From Malaya genurostris (Eukaryota > Arthropoda > Insecta > Diptera > Culicidae): a DNA stretch of 64,000 nucleotides. The position numbers were made by a program, and so were the translations under genes. Location of the stretch: NCBI RefSeq assembly GCF_030247185.1, contig NC_080570.1, positions 8,901,161-8,965,160 on the forward strand, read 5' to 3'. This document shows positions 49,543-59,900 of the stretch, piece by piece (positions within the stretch are counted from its first letter, which is position 1; each line of letters opens with the position of its first letter). The notes under the pieces were generated by a model. That model was not told where the DNA came from and ran no database searches. It saw nothing but the letters and a program-made list of their open reading frames with translations.

Positions 49543-49695
49543 GTAAGTGGCTTAGTGGCGAGGTTCATCGTCAGTCAAGTCAGTCAAGCAGTGCCACTTC
49601 ACCGAATCGGTTTGAAGTTTGTACCGTTCTGTGTCTGCTAGAATTGTTTGTGATTAGAGTGTAGATTCTAAATTTTTTTTCTTACTGTTTGGAAG
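49543..49695 (+). other. Possible 5' UTR intron of the first protease gene
   Basis: A strong donor (AAAT/GTAAGT) at 49543 pairs with a branch-like TTCTAAA, a long T-rich tract and an AG at 49694-49695, 14 bases before the start codon. If it is used, the leader is spliced and the start site lies upstream of 49543. If it is not, a TCAGTC initiator near 49580 is the alternative. Confidence 0.35.
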
Positions 49696-49709
49696 CCACA
49701 AGACCAAGG

Positions 49710-52700
49710 ATGATCACCCGATTAAATTTTGGGCCATTGCTCCTGCTACTGCTGCTGATGATCCAAAGTACCGTTCAGCAACGTAAGTTTGATTGATGGC
49801 TGATTTAGGCGATGGTTCGTCGAGGGCGCCAGGGGTCATTAGTCATTAGAATTCATTCGGACCGGTTGTTGCCTCTTTGCCAACCTGTAACCGGTTTTGT
49901 TTTCTACCGTGACTGGCGGCGTTGTGTTTTCGATTTGCGTGCAACCTTCAATCAACTGAAAAGTGCGACGACCAGACCAGATCGGGGAAAACCGTTTCGG
50001 GGTTTCGGTTTGGAAACTTTCGGCGATAACGAGGTTTTCAAGGTCTTCCTTGTCAGTAGGCACATTGTGCAACATAAACAAACAAGTGATAAGAGCCGTC
50101 GAATAACTCACGGTTTTGTTTTCACCCCTCAGAATGTATGACCCCAACGCGCAAACGTGGCCTCTGCAGTTCCATTTACGATTGCAGCAGCATGCTGTCC
50201 TTTTTCGGTGATCGTCTGTTGACTTGGGAGGAGCGGGACTTTTTGAAACTGTCCGCCTGTACCGGTGCCGCCAGCGGTCAGCAACCGTTCGTTTGCTGTC
50301 CGGACAAAGCCGTACGGCATGGGCCGGGTGATACGATTCAAACGCCACCCCCACCACCGGAGATCCCATCGGCGGTAACTCCACTGCAGCCGGAAAATCG
50401 TGCCCACGTTACCGGCGGAGTGCTGCCGAACCCGAGGGCCAACGAGTGCGGGGTCAGCATCGGAATGCGAATCTACGGCGGCGAGAATGCCGACATCGAC
50501 GAGTTTCCCTGGTTGGCCATGTTGCAGTTCGAAAATTTCCGCGGAGAACGAAAATTCAGCTGCGGCGGATCGTTGATCAACAATCGGTACGTGCTGACGG
50601 CGGCACACTGCGTGGTGGGTGAGGTCGAGCGGAAGGAAGGCAATTTGTAAGTTTGTTTTGCTGGTTTGTCGGCAGTTGATAATCATTCTGTTTTGGAATT
50701 TTTTGGATTGCAGAGTTAGTGTCCGGCTGGGAGAGTACGACACCACGACGGATGTCGACTGTATCGAACAGGACGGCGAACGTATCTGTGCCGATCCGCC
50801 GATTGATGTTCCGGTGGAGGAGAAACTGCCCCATCCGGAGTACAGCGAGCTGACCAAGTTGAATGATATTGCACTGCTGCGGTTGAATCGGGACATTCTC
50901 TATACGGACTTTATTCAACCGATTTGCCTCCCGTTGGCAGATTTCCGGAGTTCGACCGCTGGAGATGTTAATTTTGTGACAGGATTTGGACGGACGTTGA
51001 AGGGTGAGTTTGTCTGATTTATTTTGAAAATTTCCCGGGAATGTATGTTACGATTTTGCTCATCTAATATTGTTATGGGTTTTGTTATTTAGAAGAGACA
51101 CTTAAGGCTCAAAAAAATAAAATCCTATTTTGATCGATCCCCATCAATGTAAGCATCGGAAGTTCATTGAATATTGTCTCTAGATTATTGAAACACACTA
51201 AAACATTTTGGATGAATTTCTGTTGAAAAACGAAGTTCTTCAATATACTCGTACTCGAACAAAACACCTTCAATGTTTTTTCCTGAATAGTTCAGGAACA
51301 TGTTTACATAGATGAAACAATTTTTCAAACATGATTTTTAAAGCTTTTCAGTGGCCCTGAAAAAGACCGTTATATTTAAATGATGTTGGCGATAAGAGGT
51401 ACTGATAGAGAGCATTTAGAACTCATCGGCAATTTTATACCTTTTACTATACCGTTGATCTTTTGAGTTTAAGATTTCATGCATTCGGCGTTTACGAACC
51501 GTGCAATAGTGCGAATCGGTTCACTGGTAATACGAAAAGGCTATGTTCAAATATCAACATCGCTGCATTCTGTCTTGAAAAAAGGTGGGGCTAACGCGAA
51601 GGAAAATATAGAACCTGTGTTTATCCACCTAGTGGTGTGATGATGCCTTCCTCATATCACTTATATTTTTTCTTAATATTACTAAGAAATTCTTCAAAAT
51701 GCCTTTCCATTGCATCTTAAATTGAAACAACCAAGTTCATTTGGCCATGAAATATCATAACGTTTTCTGCTTACGCATGTAACACCTATAATTTAATATA
51801 AAATAACTCACCTCACCTAACACTTACAATTTGCAAAAAAGTAACACATGTAACGTTTCGCAACACATAACTTAAAAGAATATAACGCCTAGTAATGCAC
51901 ATAACTTACAAAAAGTAATGCATGTAACGCTACGTAACACCTAAAACTTTTAAAAAAGTAGCGCATGTAACACTACGTAATACCTATAACTTTCGAAGAA
52001 AAAATAACGCTTACAACTTTTCGTAATACATTATTTATAAGAAAGTAACGCATGTAACTTACAAAAAGTAAGGCTTCGTAACCAATAATTTAGAAAAAAA
52101 ATAACGCATGTAACGCTGCTAACTCCTGTCATGTTTGGAAATGTAACGTATGTAACGCTTCGTATCGCCTATAACTTATGAAATAGTAACACTCGGAACA
52201 CCTATAACTTTATAAAAAATAGTTACGCATGTAACGCTACGTAACACCTGTAACTTTTGAAGAAAAATAACGTTTCGTAATACATTATTTATAATAAAAT
52301 AACGCATATAACTTACAAAAAGTAATGCTTCGTAACCAATAATTTACAAAAAAAAAATAATGCATGTAACGCTCCTATAATGTTTGAAAAAGTAACATAT
52401 GTAACGCTACGTATCGCCTATAACTTATGAAAAAGTAACACCTTGTAACACCTATGATTTTCGAATAACAACGCATGAAACGTTCCGTATCACATAACTT
52501 CTAAAAAAGAACAACTAGGCGTTACACAAATATTCTATGAAAAAACACATGTAACGTATAGTAACATTTATAACTTACAAAAAATAACGCAAGTAACGCT
52601 ACATAACACGCTTCACTTACGAGAAAGTAATATTTCGAAACACCTAAAACTAATGAAATAGTAACACACGTAACATCTATAACTTTTTAAATAATAACAT

Positions 52701-55700
52701 CTAAAACTAATAAGAAGTAACGCAACATACGAAACGCTTAAAACATCTATAACTCAATTAAAAACCTAACGCATGGAACGCTTCATAACACTAACTTATG
52801 AAAATGTAACGCTACATGCTACTTATTATTTATGATAAGATCTAAAACTTAATTAAACGTAACGAACGTAACGCTGCGCAACACCCATAATTTACAAACA
52901 AGTAGCGCATGTAACGTTTCGCACTTAACTTAATAAAAAGTAACTAGTGACACATATAACTTAGAAAAATTAACGTATGTAACACTACGTAACACCTATA
53001 ACATACAAAAAAAAGTAACGCATATAACGTTTCATAACACACAACTAATAAAAAAGTTAAGTCCTAGCAACACATATAACTTACACAAATGTAACACTTC
53101 GAATCACCTATAACTTACAAATTGAGCCAAATTTAAAAAAAACCCTTCTTAATCCACCTAGTGGTGTGATAATGCCTTTCTCTTCTTTCATAACAGTCTC
53201 ATGGAAATGTATTTCATAATTTTATTAAATAATTTCGGATACTAATTTCGAAACTAATTGATTCAGATTGATTCGAGTATTTCACAAAAGCATGCTTCAG
53301 TGTTTATGTCACACAGTCAGCATCATTTTTCCAAATTAGTGCTCGACATTTGCGTTGCCTATTTGTAATCAGTGATGCTAATCTAAAAAAAGCCTTCTTA
53401 GTCCACTTAGTGGAATTTTCATATATCTTGAAAAATCACATGAAATTTTCGAAATCGAAAAAAAATTTTTGATGCCAAAAGGCTTAGAATTGCATGAAAC
53501 GTCGAGATTTAGTGTCATCTCGAAAAAATTTTTTTTGAAAAAGTCGACTTTTTGGAACTTAGAAAATATATGAAAATTTTTCTAAGTCGCAGAAAGTTGA
53601 TTTTTTCAAAAAAATTTTTTTTTGAGATGACACTAAATTTCGATGTTTTATGCAGTTTTAAGAGTTTTGGCATCAAAAAACAATTTTCGATTTTGGAAAT
53701 TTCATGTACTCCCCCCTATGGTGCTTTTTCAAGATCGAAAATTGTCAAACTTTTACCACCGGGCAGCACCCCTTAAGCATGTCCGATTTAGGTCAAATTT
53801 TGCATGAAGGCTTTTTTCGAGGTGCTTAAACTTTTGAGCACTAGAACTTAACGAAAATAGAGGTGATCCCAAAATTTTGGCACCCTTATATATAAAAGAG
53901 CGGTAAAAATCAACGTGTATTGTCGGTTACGTCACTTATACAATTATATATCTGGAACCAAAAGTCACAACCATTTGATCTTCGAACTTGATCAATGGCA
54001 CGACAGTAGCTTTCAAACGAGCCCAAGTTTGTTAAAATCGGATCAGCCATCTCTGAGAAAATTGAGCGCGTTCAAATACAACGCTTTTTGTCGGTTACGT
54101 CACTTATACAATCATATCTCCGGAACCAAAAGTCACAGCCATTTGATCTTCGAACTTGATCAATGGCCCGACAGTAGCTTTCAAACGAGCCCAAGTTTGT
54201 TCGAATCGGTTCAGCCATCTCTGAGAAAATTGAGCGCGTTCAAATATCTTCGAAAAGTGCACACACATACACACACACACAGACATTTTCCTATCTCGAC
54301 GAACTGAGTCGAATGGTATATAACACTATGGGTCTCCGAGGCTCCGTTCGAAAGTCGGTTTTTCCAGCAATTCTGATACCTTTCTATAGAGAAAGGCAAA
54401 AAGTTTTTCATGACAAATGTTTAAGAATTGCATGAAACGTCGAGATTTAGTGTCATCTCGGAAAAAAATTCTTTGAAAAAATTTGACTGGGATTTGAGAT
54501 TTCCGGAATCGATTTTTTTTTTGTTTTGTTGCCAAATGTCTTAGAATTGCATGAAACGTTGAGATAACCCCAGATTCCGACGTTTCATGCATTTGTAATT
54601 AGTGTCTTATAAAAAAACTGTTTCGGAAATCTCAAAAGTTCCAGATTCGATTTTTCTCGAAAATTTTTTTTTTCGAGACGGCACTAGATCTTGCCGTTTC
54701 AGATAATTCGAAGACATTTAGTTTACCACAAAATTTCTGATTTGGCATGCGAATTACAATCGGGTGTAAAACGCTTTCATTAATTATGCATTTTTCATCT
54801 CGAATCTCTAGGAAGAAAAGTGAAGAGATAACACCAGATCTCATGCTATTCGAAGACATTCGGTATAAAAAAAAATTCGATTTCGAAAATCTCAAAATTT
54901 TTCGAAGCATCAGAGTCGAGATTTTTCGATAAAAAAATTTGTTTCGAGATAACATAAAATCTTGACGTGTCATGTAATTCTTATATATTTCGCCTAAAAA
55001 ATTTTCAGAAATATCAACTACCAAAAAGTCGATTTTTAAATTTTTTTTTCGAGACGAAACTAGATCTCGACGATTCAGACAATTCTAATACATTTGGTAT
55101 CGATTTTTTTTCGAGATTGGAATTCGCTAAATTTCCCAGGAAGTTGATTTAAAAAAAATTATTTCATGTTGTTACTAAATCTCGACGTTTCAAGCAATTC
55201 TAAGTTTTTGGCATAGAAAAAAAATTTCGATTTCGGAAATTTCAACGCGAATTGATGAATAATAATTGCTAGTTAGTTACTAATCAATTACGGTTGTTTT
55301 GAATTTCTTGATCTTTTTTTTTTCATCACAGAGTCTAGAACAAGGTTTTTTGTTAAAGTTTTCGTTTCGTGTTTGAGTCATCAGTGCGTAGCAGTTTATG
55401 TTGAACTGCTAGCGCGACCTCATGGTTCAACAGAATAAAATTGTTCCGATTAAATCTACACAGGTCTTTTTTAGGCGGTTTTTTTAACGCGTCTTTTCTT
55501 ATGCGAATTTTCAGAGTTATGCGGTTTTTTTATGCGAAGTTTCAGAGTTATGCGGTTTTTTTATGCGAAGTTTCAGAGTTATGCGGTTTTTTTTTATGCG
55601 AAGTTTCAAAGTTATGCGGTTTTTTTATGCGAATTTTCAGAGTTATGCGGTTTTTTTTATGCGGTACGTAAATTCGCGGTTTTTTGCTAAATTGCTCATT

Positions 55701-56588
55701 CAGAGCGCTCAGACATTTCCAGTAGTGTTTGAGTCGGGAGATTGGGACGGTTAGTCCGTATTGGCGATTACATTTTATTCCTTCGAGACGTGACCGAGAA
55801 AGCTTCGAAGCATTATCCTCTTGCAGGTTATCAGGACCAATTAATTTTTTCGGCCGGGTTCATAAGGTTTCGTTTTTTTTCTATTTGGATTGTTTTCCAC
55901 TACATTCAAATCCTAATCTTTACTCTGAGAAACAGTCCCAAACATTCTTTTTCCCTGAATGTTTTATTAAAAGCGATAGCGGTACTGTTTCCCAACCAAG
56001 CACGTTTTCGCAGAACCCACATCCAAAAAGTTGTTCAGTAAAATAGCTTTCGGTATTCGGTGAAACGGTTTATGCTAAAAACGGTATATAAACAGTATAT
56101 TTTTTTTAATTTAGCTCAAACGTGTATTAGAAAAGAATAAATCTGCAACGAATAAAATCATTTTCGGACAGTTTTGTCCCAAATTTTACAAACATCCTTG
56201 AAACCAACTCGCCCTGATATGGATTCATTAGCAATCAATACTTCTAACTTATGATTATTCTTTTTCTATTTCCAACCCTCCCGACACAGGCAGCCGCAGC
56301 CCGATCAAGCAGAAGCTTGGCATCAAGGTGTACGATCAGGATCGGTGTCGGGCTAAATTCGCCACCAAGAAGGCGGACATCACGGCCAACCAGCTGTGTG
56401 CCGGCGGTGACTTCGCCAAAGATTCCTGCCACGGAGATTCGGGTGGTCCGCTGATGAAACTGCAGAAAGTCTGGACCCTGGAGGGAGTGGTTTCGTTCGG
56501 CAACCGGTGCGGCCTGGAGGACTGGCCCGGAGTGTACACCCGGGTACCGGCGTACATGGACTGGATCCGGACGACGATCCGGAATTAA
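49710..56588 (+). CDS. CLIP-domain serine protease (CLIPB/easter-like), 391 aa
   Basis: Secreted trypsin-like zymogen of the type that works in haemolymph cascades (Toll activation, melanisation). Exons are 49710-49782, 50133-50646, 50714-51003 and 56290-56588; introns are in phases 1, 2 and 1, all GT-AG. Residues 1-24 are a signal peptide with a Leu run. The CLIP domain has Cys 26, 36, 42, 67, 79 and 80. A Pro-rich linker leads to the activation site GMR/IYGG (cleavage after Arg137). The triad is His183 (LTAAHC), Asp247 (NDIALL) and Ser343 (GDSGGPL). Asp337, six residues before the Ser, gives trypsin specificity. The extra Cys pair of CLIPB proteins is present in VDCIEQDGERICADP. The length is usual for the family. 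The last intron, 5286 bases, holds word arrays and transposons. The next gene starts about 400 bases downstream and is a tandem duplicate. The exact orthologue cannot be told from sequence alone. Confidence 0.95.
51617..51700 (+). mobile_element. Left end of a dispersed element
   Basis: GTTTATCCACCTAGTGGTGT and GATGATGCCTTCCTCAT are the left terminus of the family seen at 39002 and 53149. The right end is not identifiable. Confidence 0.55.
51780..53125. repeat. GTAACGCATGTAACGCTACG-word tandem array in an intron
   Basis: About 1.35 kb in which units of about 40-50 bases (GTAACGCATGTAACGCTACG, then TAACACCTATAACTTACAAA, then an A-run) recur about 25-30 times with heavy variation. A higher-order repeat of about 245 bases is visible (51990-52140 resembles 52230-52390). 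Confidence 0.9.
53149..54401 (+). mobile_element. Dispersed element with both termini
   Basis: The left end TTAATCCACCTAGTGGTGTG is at 53149 and the right end ACCTTTCTATAGAGAAAGGC closes at about 54401. A second, degenerate left end (TTAGTCCACTTAGTGG) lies at about 53398, and family Y words lie at 53440-53720, so the element is composite. The 168-base duplication at 53921-54256 and an ACAC run at about 54259-54281 precede the right end. Confidence 0.6.
53921..54256 (+). repeat. Tandem duplication, unit 168 bases
   Basis: TGTCGGTTACGTCACTTATA occurs at 53921 and 54089. The two units are about 93 percent identical by eye, through TTTGATCTTCGAACTTGATC and CCATCTCTGAGAAAATTGAG. 168 is a multiple of three and both copies are open in one frame, but the residues resemble no known protein and the unit recurs in non-coding elements elsewhere in the window. 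Confidence 0.85.
54402..55240. repeat. Dispersed repeat family Y, block 5
   Basis: GCATGAAACGTCGAGATTTA, GAGATAACACCAGATCTC and similar words, in both orientations, are separated by T-runs. The block is followed at 55245-55330 by a fragment related to the element at 59167-59541 and at about 55365-55440 by half an arm of the 39610-39947 family. Confidence 0.6.
55498..55660. repeat. 31-base tandem repeat
   Basis: TTATGCGAAGTTTCAGAGTT followed by ATGCGGTTTT is repeated five times (starts about 55500, 55532, 55563, 55596 and 55627) with T-run length changes of one to three bases. It is related to the GCGAATTTCCGAAGTTACGCGG words of family Y. Confidence 0.9.
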
Positions 56589-56630
56589 GAGAGCGTATTG
56601 ATTTTTTCCTGTATGTGAGTGTGTGATGAA

Positions 56631-56657
56631 AATAAAACCAAACCCCGTTCGAATAAA
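56631..56657 (+). terminator. Polyadenylation signals of the first protease gene
   Basis: AATAAA at 56631-56636 and again at 56652-56657 lie 43 and 64 bases after the stop codon, followed by a T-rich stretch (TGTTGTTTTATT). Confidence 0.75.
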
Positions 56658-56912
56658 ATGTTGTTTTATTCCGTCGGAATCTCCGACTAGTATTGTGAGT
56701 TGTCATAATCGCGTAAAAACAAGTTTGTAAACAAGTGGATGAGTATGACGGAATTTGGACGGCGAGCGAAGTGGGGATTGACGCATCTTCACCGATCGTC
56801 CAATCGGGTACTGACCGGGCCGGGTCGCCTCTTCAGTTGACGTTTGTTCGTTTTACAGATAAGTTCGTGCTACGGCAAAAGACAAGCACTAGGAATCGTC
56901 TTTACTTAGCAT

Positions 56913-56918
56913 TATAAA
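56913..56918 (+). promoter_or_regulatory. TATA box of the second protease gene, with a GATA motif
   Basis: TATAAA at 56913-56918 lies about 30 bases before a plausible start (ATTCGG at about 56938-56943), and the coding start is at 57000. TGATAAG at 56928-56934 is a GATA-factor motif of the kind found near fat-body and haemocyte immune genes. The space from the previous gene's signal to here is only about 260 bases, so the promoter must be compact. Confidence 0.5.
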
Positions 56919-56999
56919 TCGCTCTCTTGATAAGGCCATTCGGTTTTTGTGCATGTGGTTGTGGCTCTAGAGGTCGGCTGGATGTACAACAACAAAAAA

Positions 57000-59900
57000 A
57001 TGGGGAAATGTGGTATTCAAGTGATCCTGTTGATGTTGTTGATGGTCATGCATGGATCGTGGGTTTTGTGTCAGAACGGTAAGTAGTCAAGTTTTACAAG
57101 GAATGGTGAGGTCGCCAAGAGTAGGTCAGTCAGTGTTGAGTCTCTTTTCGCTTAAGAGGATCAGGAGCAAAAGTAGTAGAAATATGTTAAAAAATACAGA
57201 AGTTTGTAGTGAAATTTACTTGTCACTTTTATCCAGAAAATTTCAAAACACGATTATATGATAGCATGTTTGTACCCACTTAAGAGAAAGTAGCGTCCAC
57301 TGGTAAACGATCCAGATCGCTCTAAGAATCACAGTAGGCTGTGCTTCACAGTAGGCTGTGATCAAATCGCGGTGAAGCGACTCTAACGTTGATCAACCAA
57401 GAAGCATGTGATGATGATGTGCATTTAGAAAAGGAATATTTTTTTTTGATGTGGAACACATCTTTGTTTTCTATATAGAGGTCCGAATTAAAAATTCAAG
57501 GTAAAGAAAAAGTGTTTTTTTAGTGTGACCACTTTTTTAAAATAACGTATGACGATCAATTGAACGGTTTGAATAAAAATATTGATCTTTCAAAATTGTA
57601 GTTGCCTTGTTCTACATCAATAGTTCGAACGAAACCCATGAGCTGATTCTTATAGCTTTATGTTTGGCTGTATAGACCAAACACTAAATTTTGATAACAG
57701 TTAACGTGATCGTTTGAAGCTAGCAATTGGTCAGAATTAACCAATGGAAGAGGTATCGTTTTTTTTTATCAGGACAACGCCTGGCCATACATACATGGCC
57801 TATAGTGACCCGTCAGAAACTTCGGAAGCTTGGACTGGAAGTTTTTATGCATCCTTTATGTAATTACTGTCTTTTTCAGAACTCTAAAATCCAAAAGCCC
57901 AAAAGTTTGAAATATTCAAAACAAAAAAATTTCAAATTTTCTAGAGTGTTTTTCAACACAACGAAATAACGATATATTCTTGGATGGGATTTTTTTTATT
58001 AAACTTATTTCGCATCATCGATACAATAAAAGAATTCGGCGCTCTGCAAGTCCAGTAAATCTGGTCATCACTTTATTAATAAAACCGCTTAAAAGTTGCA
58101 ACTAAGACAGCAATTTGTTTTTAACTGCCATAAGCATAAGCCACAGAAGCTTCTCCTGAAGGTGTGCATACAAGTTCTCATAGAGCCAAAAGTGACAGAG
58201 AGAACAACAAATCTCAGAGCTGGGCTGAGTAATTCCTTCTCTAACTCATGTGCACGAAAAAAAAACGCTAACACAGCGACAAATGATACTTGAAGGTTCA
58301 ATTTCGGTGCACAAACCAAGTGCTCGAGTTCAGAGCGCCCTGTATTGACTACGGTAAAGCGATATGAAAAGATCGTTTGGCTGTCATTGATCAGTAAGCG
58401 CCAGCAGCTTAGGGTGAATTTGTGCATATTGTGTTGTGGACAAAATCGCTCATTATTTTATATTCGGTACCATCCGACCTGCTTTCATCGATTAAATAGA
58501 GAACTTAAAAAAAATAATTCAAACAGTTCAAAATATCAAAACAAAGAAAGTACCGAAATTTCACACTTTTGAATTCTCAAGTTTCCTCATTTCCAGAGTT
58601 CAAAAGATCTTAAGCTCTTGAAATTCAATTCACAAAGCTTCAAAGTTTCACCGTTTGCAAGTTTCAAAGTTTAAAGCAAAGTTTTGAATTTTCAAGCCTC
58701 AATGCATCAGAGTTTCCAAATTTTAAATTTCCAAAGTTTCATAGATTCAATGTTTCAAGATTTTCATATCTTCAAAGTTTCGAAGCATTTAAGTTTCTAA
58801 GTTTCAACATTCACAAAGTTTCACTGTTAGAAGTTAAAAAAAAATTTCAAAGTTTTAGAGTTTCAAAATTTCAAAGTTTCGAAGTTTAAGATTTACAAGT
58901 TAGTTTCAAAGTACTAACATTTCGACGATTCAAAATTTCATGACTTAAAATTTTCCGTTTCGTGGCTTTTAAAGGTTCAAAGATAAAAATTTGCGAAATG
59001 TCTAAGTCTGAAGGCTTCAAAGTTTGAAATTAAAGTCTCAATATTTCGTAGTTTCAAAACTTCAAAGTTTCAAGATTTATAGGTTTAAAATTTCAAAATT
59101 CAAAGTTTCAAAGTTTTGGAAGGTTCAAAATTTACAGCCTTTCAAAGCTTCAGGGTTTATGAGTTAAGCGAGGCACCTTTCGCCAATGATAACGCAAATA
59201 GGTGAATAATTTGTTGCTAATTAGTTACGGTAATTTTGAATTTGTTGCACGATTTTTTTTTATTCGAGTACTTTGCTGATTGCATAAGAAGTTCGCGAAC
59301 AATGGCAACTTAGCGAAGTACTCAAAGAAATAAATAAAAGAGTGAATAACAACCGTAACTAATTAGAAACTGTGTTATTCACTGTGTTTCGATTTGTTTG
59401 AAGCATATTTGGGAGAGGGGCTTTGCTAACTTCATGTGAACTCAAGCGAAGTATTCAACAGAATAAAAAATGAATTGAGCAACTAATTAGCAACAAATTA
59501 TTCACCCATTACCGTTGTCATCGGTTAGAGGTGCCTCGCTAAGTTCATGGTCATTCAAAGTTTTACCGTTTCAAAGTTTCAAAATAGTGAAGCTTCTACG
59601 TCTCAAAGTTCCAGTGGATCAAAGGTTAAAAATTTATTGTCTATAGGTTTTAAAGTTTCAAGATTTTGAAGTCTCAAAATATCAATATTTCATAGCATCA
59701 AAATTTCAAAGCTCAAAGCCAAAAATTTAATTTAAGTTAAAAAATATCAAAGTTTAAAATTCAGTTTTAAAATTGTAAAGCTTCAAAGTTTCAAGATGAT
59801 CAAGTCTTCAATGCTTCAAAGGATCAAAGTTCCAAGATTTTCTGAGCATAAATATTTTAAAGTTCTAAATTTCCTGAATTTAAAAATCAAATCATTCCAA

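Larger units (their letters stand above)
51004..56289 (+). other. Intron 3 of the first protease gene, repeat-filled
   Basis: From left to right it holds unique AT-rich DNA (51004-51616), the left end of a dispersed element (51617-51700), a GTAACGCATG array (51780-53125), a dispersed element with a 168-base duplication (53149-54401), family Y repeats (about 53440-53720 and 54402-55240), a 31-base tandem array (55498-55660) and about 600 bases of unique sequence before the acceptor CACAG/G at 56289. No nested gene was found. Confidence 0.8.

Noticed and set aside
53915..54307. Protein with two 56-residue repeats
   Set aside because: The unit is the 168-base tandem of a non-coding dispersed element and recurs elsewhere with stops and frameshifts.
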